A DNA stretch of 64,000 bases from Parabacteroides goldsteinii DSM 19448 = WAL 12034 (GCF_000969835.1 NZ_KQ033912.1:568221-632220), one strand, 5' to 3'; shown: positions 43,066 through 53,503, numbered from the stretch's first letter. Notes: generated by a model not told the origin, from the sequence alone. Translations and numbers: made by a program.

Positions 43066-45243
43066 TTATAAAATGTTATCAATAAGGAATACGGACGAAT
43101 GCTTTTCTACCGGTAACGTAACCGTTGTCGTTTCCATGCCGGAAACACGTTTATGTTCATATGCCACCTTCATCCGCTGTCCGGTATGAGGGTTCAATAA
43201 GACAGGTTTCAGCTTCCCTCGCAACACGACATTTGCCTGATAGGGTTGATCTTTCAAATTGGCAAAATAATAAACAGACTGATTTTTCAGTTCCTTATGA
43301 ATGTAATTCAATTCATGCCCTGCTTCAAAGGCCACGTCAGGAACAGGATAGGAATCCTCGATTGCAGTCTTTAAAGCATCCGGTCCAGGTTTCTCTACGA
43401 AAAAGGCTTTACCCGCAGTTGCGTAGGAAGCATTGACACCTAATATACGGGAAATGATGTCTTTCACCTCCTTGTCCTGTCCCGGTTCTACCGATTTCTC
43501 CGGCAACTGGGTTGTAAATATGACATTCCCCCCGGATTTAAAGAAAGACTCGACCTGTCGTAAAGCCGTTAACGATATTGTTTTTACTCCGGGAATAATA
43601 ATCAACCGGAAAGTTTCTTTGTTCACCTGGTTGTCGAGGTGCAACAATCCTTTTTTCACACGGCATTTTGTAAATAAGACCTCCGGATGCAGATAAGTAA
43701 AATCACGCCCGAGGGTATCAGTCAATAAAGCCGAGACATGTGTATAATCCGTATTCGGGATCATTACCCCGCCTTCATAAAATCCCAGTTCCCCATCCAT
43801 CACATGTTCTCCCTGAAGAGATTCGATCGGATAAAGGACTGCTATATCGGCGACATGTCTTCCTTCCTGCCGCAAAATATAGTTGAGACGGGACAGGAAC
43901 TTATTAAATGCCGGAAGTGAATCGCGGTACAGTTCGTTCCGCCAGGATAACTCAGGCAGGAAAGTAACATTCCGATCATTATACCAGACAGCATGTGGGA
44001 TAAGCGTATTGACCCCTTTCGTATATTGTTCCATGGCTATGTGGTAAAGCTCTTTTACACTGATATTCCCCATAGCGCCGTATGTTTCGGACATTACCTG
44101 ACGTTTGTCCCAGTTATAGGCAGAAGAAGAAACCACTTTATAAAACAATTCGGTCGGACGGCCTCCGCCAATTTTGTCAATACCGGGAATCCCCATATAT
44201 TTCCCGCACAACATCAAGTCACCAGAAGTACCCACCGGATTCGCAATCTCTTCCTGATCCTGATGACCGGTAGAGTAAATGCCATGGGCAGAAGCCCATT
44301 CACCGATTATTTTCATAAAACCTTCGGAATACAAATGGGCACGCAAGCCAAACAGACGGTTCCGCGCAGATTGCGTTTCCTCCCCGATGTCATACCATAA
44401 TGCCGGATACAGTAATTCGGGAGATTCCCCGTAACGAGAGATAAATTTCTCGTTAAACGCGTCTGTCCAGATACGTCCCTTAGCCCGGTACAGGGTCGGT
44501 TCATCAAAAAAAGTTTCTATGATCGTATTCCCGAAATAGGGAGAGAAACGGTCATAATATGCCTGATGAGTTTCTTTTACAAACAGCCTGACGGCTTCAG
44601 GGTCCAGATAATCCACATTCGGGTCGCCATCTTTCACACAGACGAAAAACATGATCTTCCAGGCTCCTTCCGGAACTTTCCATTTGAGTTTACCGGAACG
44701 AATATATTGTTCCAGCGAAATCCGATGCTTCGTCAGCGTGTCCATTGCAACGACCGACATCAGTTTTCCGGCAGGAACGACCTGTTCGAATGATTCGCCG
44801 ACAGCTATTTTATACTCCACTTTGTCCAGCCGCTTGATCGTGGCATCCGGATATTTGTTCATGAAGCGAGGTACCCCATCCGCGTTGATGGCTCCCATAC
44901 TTCCACTCGGAAAACCATACTCATCATACAGGGACATATGCACATCCAGTTTCTTGGCTTCCTCTATAATCTTGCTATAAAGATTAAAATAATCGTCTGA
45001 CAGATATTCCGGCTTGAAGTCTTGCCCGAAAGGAAGGATTGCACAACCGCCATACCCGTCTTTTCGGATCATCTGACGGAATTGGTCCAGCAATTCGTTT
45101 TCATTGACCGTCGCATTATTCCAAAACCACAAAGGAACAGGCTTATATTTATTCTCCGGATTTACAAAAGCTGACTCACTGACCTAGGCAGATACTCCAA
45201 ACGAGACAAAACACATACATATGACAAAGAAAATACCTTTCAT
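43066..45243 (-). pseudogene. Glycoside hydrolase with an amber stop at the end of its signal peptide
   Basis: The conserved frame begins at ATG 45243: codons 1-19 encode a complete signal peptide (MKGIFFVICMCFVSFGVSA), codon 20 is TAG (45184-45186), and codons 21-725 continue in frame with a full-length enzyme (VSESAFVNPENKYKPVPLW and on). A CAG to TAG change would explain it, since Gln after SA is the usual first mature residue here. The enzyme part has LYDEYGFPSGSMG and ETFFDEPTLYRAKG, typical of large Bacteroidota glycosidases related to GH106 or GH2; the exact family is unsure. Gene callers may use a TTG at 45132, which would give a cytoplasmic protein without a signal. It is probably not exported in this strain unless the stop is read through. 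Confidence 0.82.
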
Positions 45244-45292
45244 TAAAGATTCTATTTAGGTTATACCAATGATTACCGTTTTTATGATTGTA

Positions 45293-45300
45293 CAAATATA
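45293..45300 (-). promoter_or_regulatory. Possible promoter element of the glycosidase/isomerase operon
   Basis: TATATTTG on the minus strand matches TAnnTTTG, 50 bases before the ATG at 45243. No -33 element at the right distance. Confidence 0.35.
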
Positions 45301-45393
45301 GAACCTCTGCTTCAACAGGTTATTTTCAAAACTGATTCTATTCTTCCTATTTTTGATAGTTCAGCCGGAGGATGTTTCTCCCATCTATATGTC

Positions 45394-46557
45394 TTATTTG
45401 GTTATTGTCAGCTTATCCACCTCTTTCCCCTCCATGTCCAGTATCCTGATGTTTAATTCTTTTGCGCCTGCTTCCGCTTTCAACACCGTATTATTGGAGT
45501 TTACAATAACCGGAAAACGAACACCGTCTTTCGGTTCATTCCGCATATACCGGTGAAGGTGGCCGCAAAGCATGAGATCGACACCGGCATTATTGAGTAA
45601 GGGGATAAACTTTTCGGCAACTTCCTGCTCACCATGCCAACCACCGAACGGAGGCATATGGCAAACTACGACTTTAAACGGTGCTTCTTTATACTCCTTG
45701 CTTTCAAGTACCTTCTTCAACCATTCCGCCTGTTCCGTACGATACTGGTCATAGACTGTTATGCCGGCATATTCAAGATCCGAATCCGGTTTATCTTCGC
45801 CACTGTCCAGGATAACAAAGCAGACAGGTCCCTGGCGGAACATATAATAGATATGCTCCTGTTTCGGAGAGAAATAGTCCTGGAATGCGGTAGCAAAGGA
45901 ACCGCGGGTTTCATGGTTTCCACGGGTATAGTACATCGGTATCTCGGAGGCGAAAAGCTCGGTTGCCTTATCCATAAAGCCTTCGAATATTTCCTTTTCA
46001 TTGTTGAAAATAGAGACCATATCGCCATTGAACAGAAACATATCGGTCTTTTTCAGATCGCAATGGGAAACCAGTTTTTCCAGCACATCACTTTTTCCGT
46101 GGATATCGTTGACCATGGCAAAGTTCACGGATTGCCTGCCATGATCGCTGGTCAGGAACGTCAGCGGTTGCTTGCCGTAAACAGACGTTGCCGCCACATT
46201 CCCGTAAATCACCCGCCAGCCAACATGGCTTAACACTTCCTGCGAATACACCCGGTAGCGATAACGTGTGCCGGGCTTTAACCCTGTCAGATGCACAGAA
46301 TGGACGGTAGAGGTCAGCTTGATGCCATTCTTCGCATTAAAGAACTTCGGACGTTCCGTCTGATAATAATGAGTTCCGTCATCAGGAGCCAGTTCCACCC
46401 AGCCGATCGAAGGCTTGTTTGCAGTCCATACAACAGTGACTTCATTTTCTCCCAGATTTTGCAGATAAGGGGCATGCGTTATCTTTATATCATCCTGGGC
46501 ATAAGCAGAAAAAGTGATTAATACAGACAAAATAAACAGCAAACTGATTTTATTCAT
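45394..46557 (-). CDS. Secreted FN3-metallophosphoesterase (purple acid phosphatase-like)
   Basis: 387 residues: a signal peptide (ending SAYAQ), a fibronectin-III-like N-terminal domain (about 25-115, ITHAPYLQNLGENEVTVVWT), then a metallophosphoesterase domain. The ligand motifs are MVNDIHGKSD, FNGDMVS, RGNHETRG, VVCHMPPFGGWHG and CGHLHRY. The arrangement is that of purple acid phosphatase-like exported enzymes. It differs clearly from the phosphoesterase at 1004. It forms its own unit with a good promoter. The substrate is unknown. Confidence 0.9.
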   Translation of the reverse strand: MNKISLLFILSVLITFSAYAQDDIKITHAPYLQNLGENEVTVVWTANKPSIGWVELAPDDGTHYYQTERPKFFNAKNGIKLTSTVHSVHLTGLKPGTRYRYRVYSQEVLSHVGWRVIYGNVAATSVYGKQPLTFLTSDHGRQSVNFAMVNDIHGKSDVLEKLVSHCDLKKTDMFLFNGDMVSIFNNEKEIFEGFMDKATELFASEIPMYYTRGNHETRGSFATAFQDYFSPKQEHIYYMFRQGPVCFVILDSGEDKPDSDLEYAGITVYDQYRTEQAEWLKKVLESKEYKEAPFKVVVCHMPPFGGWHGEQEVAEKFIPLLNNAGVDLMLCGHLHRYMRNEPKDGVRFPVIVNSNNTVLKAEAGAKELNIRILDMEGKEVDKLTITK

Positions 46558-46590
46558 GGTATATCTTTTTAAGTTGTTAACGATCTCCTA

Positions 46591-46621
46591 CAAAGATACA
46601 TTCTTCATTTATTCCGGCAAA
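46591..46621 (-). promoter_or_regulatory. Promoter of the 45394-46557 gene
   Basis: On the minus strand TTTG (46618-46621), 19 bases, then TATCTTTG (46591-46598), 34 bases before the ATG. Confidence 0.7.
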
Positions 46622-46739
46622 CCCTACCGGGATTAAATCCCGGTATCTACAGGAAAGAAGCACACCTTCACAGACACGCCTCTCCTTTTATGACTGATTA
46701 AACTATACCAAAAGAATTTGGTCCATTTCTTATCAGATA

Positions 46740-46862
46740 TGAACTATCCTGTCCCCGTGCTTGACACGGGGCCGCAGAAGAACAGGCAGTATCAAAAGAT
46801 ACATATAGGATACGGTTTGTGCTTTTGCGATCCCGTGTCGAGCACGGGAACGGGATAGTTCA
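46740..46862. repeat. Full copy of the 125-bp palindromic repeat family (copy C)
   Basis: Inverted ends TGAACTATCC and GGATAGTTCA (with a few bases between match blocks), each carrying the CCCGTGCTTGACACGGG hairpin (one end TCGAGCACGGG). The core from CAGAAGAAC to GTTTGTGC matches copy B. Differences at the outer ends are paired changes (GTGAGC in B, TGAAC in C on both sides), which keeps the ends complementary. Confidence 0.9.
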
Positions 46863-47661
46863 AATATTTCTATATTGAAACATCCTTTTGCTGCGGTTGC
46901 CTTGTTTACTATTGATGATTTACTTTTTGGGATATAAAAGCCAAGTCCTATCCGGAGAACATACTATTGGATACAAAGCGTCAGGAGAGTTCCTGGAAGT
47001 TAAAGGATTGTCAAAATGATATTTTATGTATGTGCTGAAGGAATTGTACGGGCAAAGGGAAATGTCGATCTGTTTTTATAGAAATCTCGCCGACTTACCT
47101 TTGTTCGCTTTGACCTGATTGTTGCAATATTCATATCACAAAAAATGTATATTATCTATGATTGTTACCCATATACCACATCTATTCATAATTTATTAAC
47201 ATATTGCTATTTTACACACACATCAAAAAGCGGTTGCTCTGGAAATAAAAACTGTCTAAAAACATATGATTTTCTTTTTTTTAAAAGCACTAATTGAGGT
47301 GTTTTTCTTCTCTAAACGAATAAAAACTCCACTACAATAGAAATTTATCTCAGTTTAAACGAAATTGAAACCCGTTTAAACTAAAATTTTCTTGGGTTTA
47401 AACGAGATAAAAAATCGATATCAGATATCTGTTATGTTAATAAATGTATGCTTCCCTTTTCTAGAATGAACAAATAAAAAATAAGTCTGTTTCCTCCAAA
47501 GGCCATTTACACTCATAATATTCATATATCATTCATTTTTATATCATTTTGATTTTGCCGTCTGTTTGGTTACAGGAAGTGAAGTTTCCATACGACTCTG
47601 ATTTGCATCGACCGTTTCACTGATATCATGTTCACTATTATCGGTTGAAAGAGAAACTATT
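46863..47661. other. AT-rich region without a supported gene
   Basis: About 800 bases with no credible coding frame. It contains the triple GTTTAAAC block at 47353-47403. Short frames such as 47544-47675 (-), 43 codons, show no recognisable family. It looks like decayed or regulatory DNA. Confidence 0.55.
47353..47403. repeat. Three evenly spaced GTTTAAAC palindromes
   Basis: The 8-base palindrome GTTTAAAC occurs at 47353-47360, 47374-47381 and 47396-47403, 21 and 22 bases apart (two DNA turns each). The outer two are flanked by ATCTC on the left and GAGAT on the right, which makes the whole block a loose inverted repeat. Confidence 0.8.
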
Positions 47662-47757
47662 TTTCGCAATGACATACGTTTACTGGTAATTCTGGATCAG
47701 GTGAAAATACTGGATTCCACGCATCGCCAGCGCCTGACCTTTGATGTGTTTTTTCTG
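47662..47757 (-). pseudogene. 96-bp fragment of a susD gene
   Basis: On the minus strand this encodes QKKHIKGQALAMRGIQYFHL, then IQNYQ, a TAA stop (47680-47682) and TYVIAK. The intact SusD at 48194-49783 has the same run with Q in place of the stop. Across 75 bases (47683-47757) only five differ from the intact gene. No other part of a susD gene is recognisable around it. Confidence 0.85.
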
Positions 47758-47801
47758 TGGTACAAATATTATCAGGCAACTCTTTCCGATATTTATTATG
47801 A

Positions 47802-48104
47802 GAGATAAACCGGATTTATTTTCTACCAACCCTTTCGACATACGAAAAAAGAAGTAATCTGGAGCCGGAAGTAATCGAAAAGATTGCCAAAGCATTAGAT
47901 ATACCCGAAGAAGCAATTACGGAACTAGGCGAAGCCACTTCCATTAATATCTTTTCCGGCACCTGGCAAGATAATGCTAATTGCCAGAATTATAATCCTA
48001 CATTTACCCCCTTAGAAAAAGTCGTTGAATTATACGAACGTTTATTGAAAGCGGAGCAGGAGAAGGTGGCCATGTTACAGGAAGTGCTAAAGGACAAAAA
48101 GTAA
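47802..48104 (+). pseudogene. C-terminal remnant of an XRE-type transcriptional regulator
   Basis: An open frame without a start codon encodes SNLEPEVIEKIAKALDIPEE, then AITELGEATSINIFSG, and ends PLEKVVELYERLLKAEQEKV followed by AMLQEVLKDKK. This matches the second half of the Bacteroidota XRE-family regulators that carry a C-terminal coiled coil. The helix-turn-helix part is missing; an in-frame TGA stands at 47799. It is therefore a headless pseudogene. Confidence 0.75.
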
Positions 48105-48126
48105 AACAGTGAACATCAAATGTTAC

Positions 48127-48176
48127 AAATAAAAGAGAGGGAGGCATGTAATAAACACCTTCCTCTCTTTTATTTA
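48127..48176. terminator. Bidirectional terminator after susD (PUL 2)
   Basis: AAATAAAAGAGAGGGAGG pairs with CCTTCCTCTCTTTTATTT around a 14-base loop. It lies 18 bases after the susD stop on the minus strand. Confidence 0.85.
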
Positions 48177-48193
48177 TTTACAACAGATGAAAC

Positions 48194-49783
48194 TTACTGC
48201 CCGCTCCACGGATTCTGATCTGATTCGGAGATCGCATCATTATTCAGGATTTCCATTTGCGGGATTTGGCAGAAGAAACGGTAATCGTTCGACTCCAGCG
48301 TCCCTATCGGTTGCGGATCGAGCGCATTATATCCGTTCAGATACTGCATGCCCCATACGTAATGTCCGGCAGGATTGGTAGTTGATTCACCGATACGAAC
48401 CAATCTCTTTTGCAGGCGCACCAAGTCATAAAAACCGGCTTGTCCTTCACAGATCAACTCTTTACGGCGTTCCACATAGATGTCTTCCAGCAAAGCTTCG
48501 CCTCCAGCATTGGTTGTCGGGGTAGCATTACGCGCCACCTGCAAACGGTTCAGCAGATTCAGGGCCTCACCGGAATTACCCTTTTGGGCTGCAGCTTCGG
48601 CCATGATCAGCAGCATTTCTGCTCCGCGCATCAGGCAGACTTCCGGACGGGTAGCGCTTTGAATAACGCTTCCGCCGTCTTCACCATAATGCTTGTATTT
48701 GTCGAAAGCCCATTTTGTATTGATTTCCGTATTCGCATTGTTCGTACGTTTCCAGAACTGGTAACGGTCTTCTTTTTCTTCAAACAGTTTCACAAACTGC
48801 TCATCCACGAAGTAGTCAAGGAACGAATAGATAGGGCCGTCGGCATAACCCTCACCGTAGCTGGCATCCTGGTTATACCAGAAATTGAACTGCGTACTAC
48901 CGCCCAGGTTATTATCGGCTGTATATTTCATGGCCCATACCACTTCCGCATAATTGCCGGAGATCATATCGTCGAAACCGGAACGGTATTGTTCGCGGGT
49001 CATCAACTGGCTGTGCTGGTCGTAGACGATCTTGGCTTCGTTGTAAGCGCCGTCCCAGTTCTGCATCACCAGGTAAACACGGGCCAGGATTCCCGAACAT
49101 ATTTTGGAGTTGATCAGCCACATATCGTCCGGATTATAATCGGCAAGCAATGTTTTAGCCGTCGTCAGGTCGGACACAATCTGGGTATAGACTTCCTCTA
49201 CGGTAGAAAAACCTTTATGGGATTCATCATCGGAAGAGGTACGCAGGATCACCCCACGCTTGCTTTTAGCTATCGCATACGTCTGTTGGTAATTCTGGAT
49301 CAGATGGAAATACTGGATTCCACGCATCGCCAGCGCCTGACCTTTGATATGTTTCTTCTGTGTCTCATCACCGGCAGCGGCATCCACATTGGTCAGGATG
49401 ATATTGGCACGGTTGATCACATTATAGCACATCGACCAGATTTTTGAGGCATTTCCGTCAGCCTGTGTTTTTGAGTTGGAATACTGGTATGCTGTTACCT
49501 GATCACCTCCCATATTGGTATGGCTGATCACGTCGGCACCACTCGCATCGACATACATCTGGAATCCGGGAAGACCAGCATACACACGGTCGCCTTTATC
49601 GGTATTAAAATACAGCTGCTTATAGGCTGAAGTCAATACTTTTTCCAACTGGGAGACATTCCCCAGTACATCTTCATCGTTTACTTTCACATAGGAGCTG
49701 GTTGTCAGGTCGTCGTTACATCCGGTCAGGGCCATACCAGCAAAAACCAGGGACAGGAAGGATATATTTATAAATCGTTTCAT
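48194..49783 (-). CDS. SusD/RagB-family glycan-binding lipoprotein (PUL 2)
   Basis: About 529 residues. The start MKRFINISFLSLVFAGMALT at 49783 gives a proper lipoprotein signal with lipobox LTGC; an ATG three codons earlier (49792) is possible. SusD segments: KIWSMCYNVINRANIILTNV, KKHIKGQALAMRGIQYFHLI and a C-terminal YVERRKELICEGQAGFYDLVR. It binds substrate for the upstream SusC (gap about 18 bases). No enzyme or regulator gene accompanies the pair on this strand, so the ligand cannot be guessed. Confidence 0.93.
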   Translation of the reverse strand: MKRFINISFLSLVFAGMALTGCNDDLTTSSYVKVNDEDVLGNVSQLEKVLTSAYKQLYFNTDKGDRVYAGLPGFQMYVDASGADVISHTNMGGDQVTAYQYSNSKTQADGNASKIWSMCYNVINRANIILTNVDAAAGDETQKKHIKGQALAMRGIQYFHLIQNYQQTYAIAKSKRGVILRTSSDDESHKGFSTVEEVYTQIVSDLTTAKTLLADYNPDDMWLINSKICSGILARVYLVMQNWDGAYNEAKIVYDQHSQLMTREQYRSGFDDMISGNYAEVVWAMKYTADNNLGGSTQFNFWYNQDASYGEGYADGPIYSFLDYFVDEQFVKLFEEKEDRYQFWKRTNNANTEINTKWAFDKYKHYGEDGGSVIQSATRPEVCLMRGAEMLLIMAEAAAQKGNSGEALNLLNRLQVARNATPTTNAGGEALLEDIYVERRKELICEGQAGFYDLVRLQKRLVRIGESTTNPAGHYVWGMQYLNGYNALDPQPIGTLESNDYRFFCQIPQMEILNNDAISESDQNPWSGQ

Positions 49784-49801
49784 AAATATCATTTTTTACG
49801 T

Positions 49802-52800
49802 TTACAATGTGATTTGAATACCGACCATATACAGTCTTCTCGAACCCTGAATACCGTTATCGGTTTCAGCATTACCGTTATAACTGTTACCCATTATACC
49901 TGTTTCGGGGTCTGTGTAGCGTTTTTTGGCAGGACCGAAAGTCAACAGGTTATTACCGGTTACATAAACACGCAGGTTTTCTACCAGGGCCTTGCGGGTA
50001 AGGCTCTTAGGCAGCGTATAGCCTAATGTCAGGTTTCTCAGACGCCAGTAGTGGTTGTCGAACACGAAGTTATCTGCATATTTTACCGTCGCGCCATACT
50101 GGTTGTACGACCAACGTGGGATAAGCACATCCGTATCGCCCGGCTGACGCCATCTGTCCTCAACCAACTCCTGTATCACACCGACACCCGGACGGTTCAT
50201 GATACGTTCTTTATATGTATAGTCCGATATTTTGGAACCATAAGAATAATAGAACATGAACGACAAGTCGATCCCTTTGAACTGGAAGTTATTGGTGATA
50301 GCACCGAACACTTTGGGAATCGCGGAGCCACAGTACACAAAATCGTCTGTCGTTACTTCTTCCTGCTTTTCCGTACGTTTCCAACCGCCGTTACCATCGC
50401 GGATCAACCAGCCGGGTACTCCGGTTTCCGGATTAACACCATCGTACTGGGGGGCGATAAATTCATACAGGGACTTGCCTTCTTCCATCTTGTAGGTACA
50501 GGCCGTACCGGAATAGGTGTAAGGACCTGTAGGCAAATAAGTCACCTCATTTTTCAGCGTACTCATGTTGGCATCGATATCCCATCTGAAATCTTTCGTT
50601 GTAAGGATATTCGCATTCAATGTGATTTCAATCCCGCTATTACGCAGGTCACCGATATTCATATTATACCCAGATGCACTACCAACCTGGGCAGACAGAG
50701 GCAGTTCCTTATAATACAACAAATCATGGGAAGTACGGGAATAATATTCCACTGTACCGCTAAGTCGGTTGAATACGGAAAAATCCAAACCGATATTCCA
50801 TTGCTGATTACTTTCCCACTTCAAGTCCGGTGTCGGATAGGTAGATGGTTTTAAACCGGATTTCAGATACAGGTCATCACTTTCATAAGTACCCTGGTAT
50901 CCGTAAAGGACTTCATCCCCTGCCTTACCATTCGATTCACGCACGATCAGCTTATCATTACCAGTCGTACCGTAACTACCACGCAACGAAAGGTTATCAA
51001 TCCATTTCAGGTCTTCCATAAAACCTTCTTTCGATATTCGCCATGAACCGCCTGTCGACCAGAATGTACCCCAGCGATGATCAGAGCTGAAACGGGAAGA
51101 ACCATCCTCACGAAGCGAAGCGGACAAGTAATACTTATTCAAGAAGTTATAATCGACTTTACCAAAGAACGAAAGCAGAGAGTATTTATCACGTCCGCCG
51201 GAAACACCGAAGTTCTTGGTGGTATTCGACAATTCATATTTACCCAGTTCCATGATACCTTCACCCCAACCTTGTTCGTAGTGGGAATCCCAGGTATACC
51301 ACTCATGTCCGACCAAACCAGAAATCGTATGGTCACCGATCACCCATTCACCTGACAATACATTATTCCAGGTGGTGGAGCGTTTATTGAAATTATAACG
51401 GCTGGCATAACCTCCGTCTGCCAGTATAGAAATACCATAAGGTGCAGTCTGTCCGCTACCATGTACGGCGGAAGTATATTGCATGGTACGATACCAGTAA
51501 TCGTCAATATTCAAAGCCGAACGGAATTTCAGGTTGAAAGGCAGAGTAAACTCTGTATTTACCTGGGCAGACAGGATATGTCCCATATTGTTATCGAAAC
51601 TGTCATCGTTCGGATTATCCCAATAATCACCCGAGTTATTCAGGATATGGGCACCAAAGAAGTTATTGGTATATTTACCGTAACTGTACATCCGTTCCCC
51701 TGTTTTTTCAGAAACTACCCAACCGGTATTATCTTCATTACGTAACCAGGGTGAAGACAAAGTCGTCGTAAAGTTAGCCGCACGGCTGGCACCACCGGAA
51801 AGGTTCTGGCGATGACGCGAATAAGAAAGGCTACCGGCCACTTTCCACCAATCGAACAACTCTGTACTCAGGTTTGTACGGAAAGAATAACGTTTATAAT
51901 ACTGCCGGTTACCATATCCCTGGTCGTCCAGATAACCGCCGGAGAAGAAATAGGCTGTTTTTCCACCATTGGCCTGACCACTTATATCCACACTATAATC
52001 CTGGCGCAGTTTACGGGAGAAGATAGCTTTGTAGACATCCCAATCATCTTCATCCCAGACATATTCCAGATTAGGATTCATGTAAGGATTCCCATTGCCA
52101 TCATGCAATACGTAATTTTCATTGATATGTCTGAACGGAGTGACATAAATCAGATTACCATTCGAATCTTTTGTAGCCTTTACCTGTTTGGTCAATGCCT
52201 GCGACGAAGCATAATCGCCCGCCTGTTGCATATTCATGCCGTCATAAAGAAGGGCATCATAATACAAGGCATACCAGGTATTTTCCAGCTGCTGGTACGG
52301 ATCGGCTTTTTTCGGATTCTTGACAGCATTATCCGAAGTACCCCAACCTCCGCGGAAGTTAATACGCGGTTTTTCTGATTTACCCCGCTTGGTTGTAATC
52401 ATTACGACGCCGTTTGCTGCACGCGAACCGTAGAGCGAAGTGGCCGCCGCATCCTTCAATACCGTCATTGATTCGATGTCCGTAGGATTGATCTGGTTCA
52501 GTTTTCCATCGTAAGGCATCCCGTCCACAATATACAACGGATCTGCCTTTCCGGACATGGAAGCAATACCACGGATCTCCACACGGGCATCAGCTCCGGG
52601 GTTACCCTGTACATTCACGACATTCACACCGGCGCTCATTCCCTGCAATGCTTCTGCAAAGCCGGAACCCATAATCTTTTCGAGTTTTTCAGCTTTTACA
52701 ACAGAGGCCGATCCGGTGAAGGTTGATTTCTTAGCCGTTCCATAAGCAACGACAACCACTTCATCCAGATCCTGTGTCGCATCACTTAATTTTACATTTA

Positions 52801-53125
52801 AGATAGATTGCCCGTTCCAGGTGATCTCCTGTGTGGCTAAACCGACGAAGGAGATCACAATAACCGCTCCCCGCCGAACATTATCCAGAGTAAACTTTCC
52901 ATAACTATCGGTTATCGTACCGATAGTGGTTCCTTTCACTACAACAGAAGCTCCGGCAACAGGTCCCATCTGGTCCTCTACCAGGCCGGTTACCTTATTA
53001 CCCTGTTGTACTACCATCGTTTCCGGACCTGTAGGATTGGCAGCAATCGTACCTGCCGCACCCAACAATACAGAAATCATCAGTGATCTAATTAGTTTTG
53101 AGTTGGTCCACATAGCTAAATTCAA
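49802..53125 (-). CDS. SusC/RagA TonB-dependent transporter (PUL 2)
   Basis: 1107 residues. A signal peptide (possibly from M5, MWTNSKLIRSLMISVLLGAA) is followed by a carboxypeptidase-regulatory-like domain (about 40-120, KVTGLVEDQMGPVAGASVVV), the plug (DLDEVVVVAYGTAKKSTFTG, later TVLKDAAATSLYGSRAANGV) and the outer-membrane barrel, which ends YMVGIQITL. It imports the ligand of the adjacent SusD through TonB energy. A 110-base leader precedes the ATG if the promoter-like element at 53236 is used. Confidence 0.95.
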   Translation of the reverse strand: MNLAMWTNSKLIRSLMISVLLGAAGTIAANPTGPETMVVQQGNKVTGLVEDQMGPVAGASVVVKGTTIGTITDSYGKFTLDNVRRGAVIVISFVGLATQEITWNGQSILNVKLSDATQDLDEVVVVAYGTAKKSTFTGSASVVKAEKLEKIMGSGFAEALQGMSAGVNVVNVQGNPGADARVEIRGIASMSGKADPLYIVDGMPYDGKLNQINPTDIESMTVLKDAAATSLYGSRAANGVVMITTKRGKSEKPRINFRGGWGTSDNAVKNPKKADPYQQLENTWYALYYDALLYDGMNMQQAGDYASSQALTKQVKATKDSNGNLIYVTPFRHINENYVLHDGNGNPYMNPNLEYVWDEDDWDVYKAIFSRKLRQDYSVDISGQANGGKTAYFFSGGYLDDQGYGNRQYYKRYSFRTNLSTELFDWWKVAGSLSYSRHRQNLSGGASRAANFTTTLSSPWLRNEDNTGWVVSEKTGERMYSYGKYTNNFFGAHILNNSGDYWDNPNDDSFDNNMGHILSAQVNTEFTLPFNLKFRSALNIDDYWYRTMQYTSAVHGSGQTAPYGISILADGGYASRYNFNKRSTTWNNVLSGEWVIGDHTISGLVGHEWYTWDSHYEQGWGEGIMELGKYELSNTTKNFGVSGGRDKYSLLSFFGKVDYNFLNKYYLSASLREDGSSRFSSDHRWGTFWSTGGSWRISKEGFMEDLKWIDNLSLRGSYGTTGNDKLIVRESNGKAGDEVLYGYQGTYESDDLYLKSGLKPSTYPTPDLKWESNQQWNIGLDFSVFNRLSGTVEYYSRTSHDLLYYKELPLSAQVGSASGYNMNIGDLRNSGIEITLNANILTTKDFRWDIDANMSTLKNEVTYLPTGPYTYSGTACTYKMEEGKSLYEFIAPQYDGVNPETGVPGWLIRDGNGGWKRTEKQEEVTTDDFVYCGSAIPKVFGAITNNFQFKGIDLSFMFYYSYGSKISDYTYKERIMNRPGVGVIQELVEDRWRQPGDTDVLIPRWSYNQYGATVKYADNFVFDNHYWRLRNLTLGYTLPKSLTRKALVENLRVYVTGNNLLTFGPAKKRYTDPETGIMGNSYNGNAETDNGIQGSRRLYMVGIQITL

Positions 53126-53503
53126 GTCTTTAATTAAATAAAATTAATCACAATAGCGTTCATTTCATTAGAGGTTACACTTTTCTAGGATAAAAGTGAC
53201 TGGCATACATTGCAATAAAATAAAGTTAACTAAAACAAAGATATACTGATCATTACACACAACACTCTTCTATATTCCCACTCTACAAACTACAGTATCT
53301 CCATCAGCAAATATAACTTATCATTATTTAATACAAGCATAATTATGTATATTTATTGCTCTAATAAATATATTTTAACCACCATTTAATTGATTTTTTT
53401 ATCTAAAATCCACATTCAAACAATGACATACATATTGGGATGAAAAATCAATAACAGTTGCAACCAAAAACATTTTTTAACCATTAACACATTACATAAA
53501 CCA
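53126..53503. other. AT-rich intergenic stretch upstream of susC (PUL 2)
   Basis: No gene seen. It holds the promoter-like element at 53236-53243 and otherwise shows nothing recognisable. Confidence 0.6.
53236..53243 (-). promoter_or_regulatory. Possible promoter element of susC (PUL 2)
   Basis: TATCTTTG on the minus strand matches TAnnTTTG, 110 bases before the start codon. The -33 element is not at the usual distance. Confidence 0.4.

Noticed and set aside
45052..45132. TTG at 45132 as a genuine start of the glycosidase
   Set aside because: The frame continues upstream through conserved-looking residues to a complete signal peptide interrupted only by one TAG, so the TTG is an artefact of frame calling.
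47544..47675. 43-codon minus-strand frame beginning MSLRKIVSL
   Set aside because: It overlaps the susD fragment in another frame, has no recognisable family and no clear ribosome binding site.
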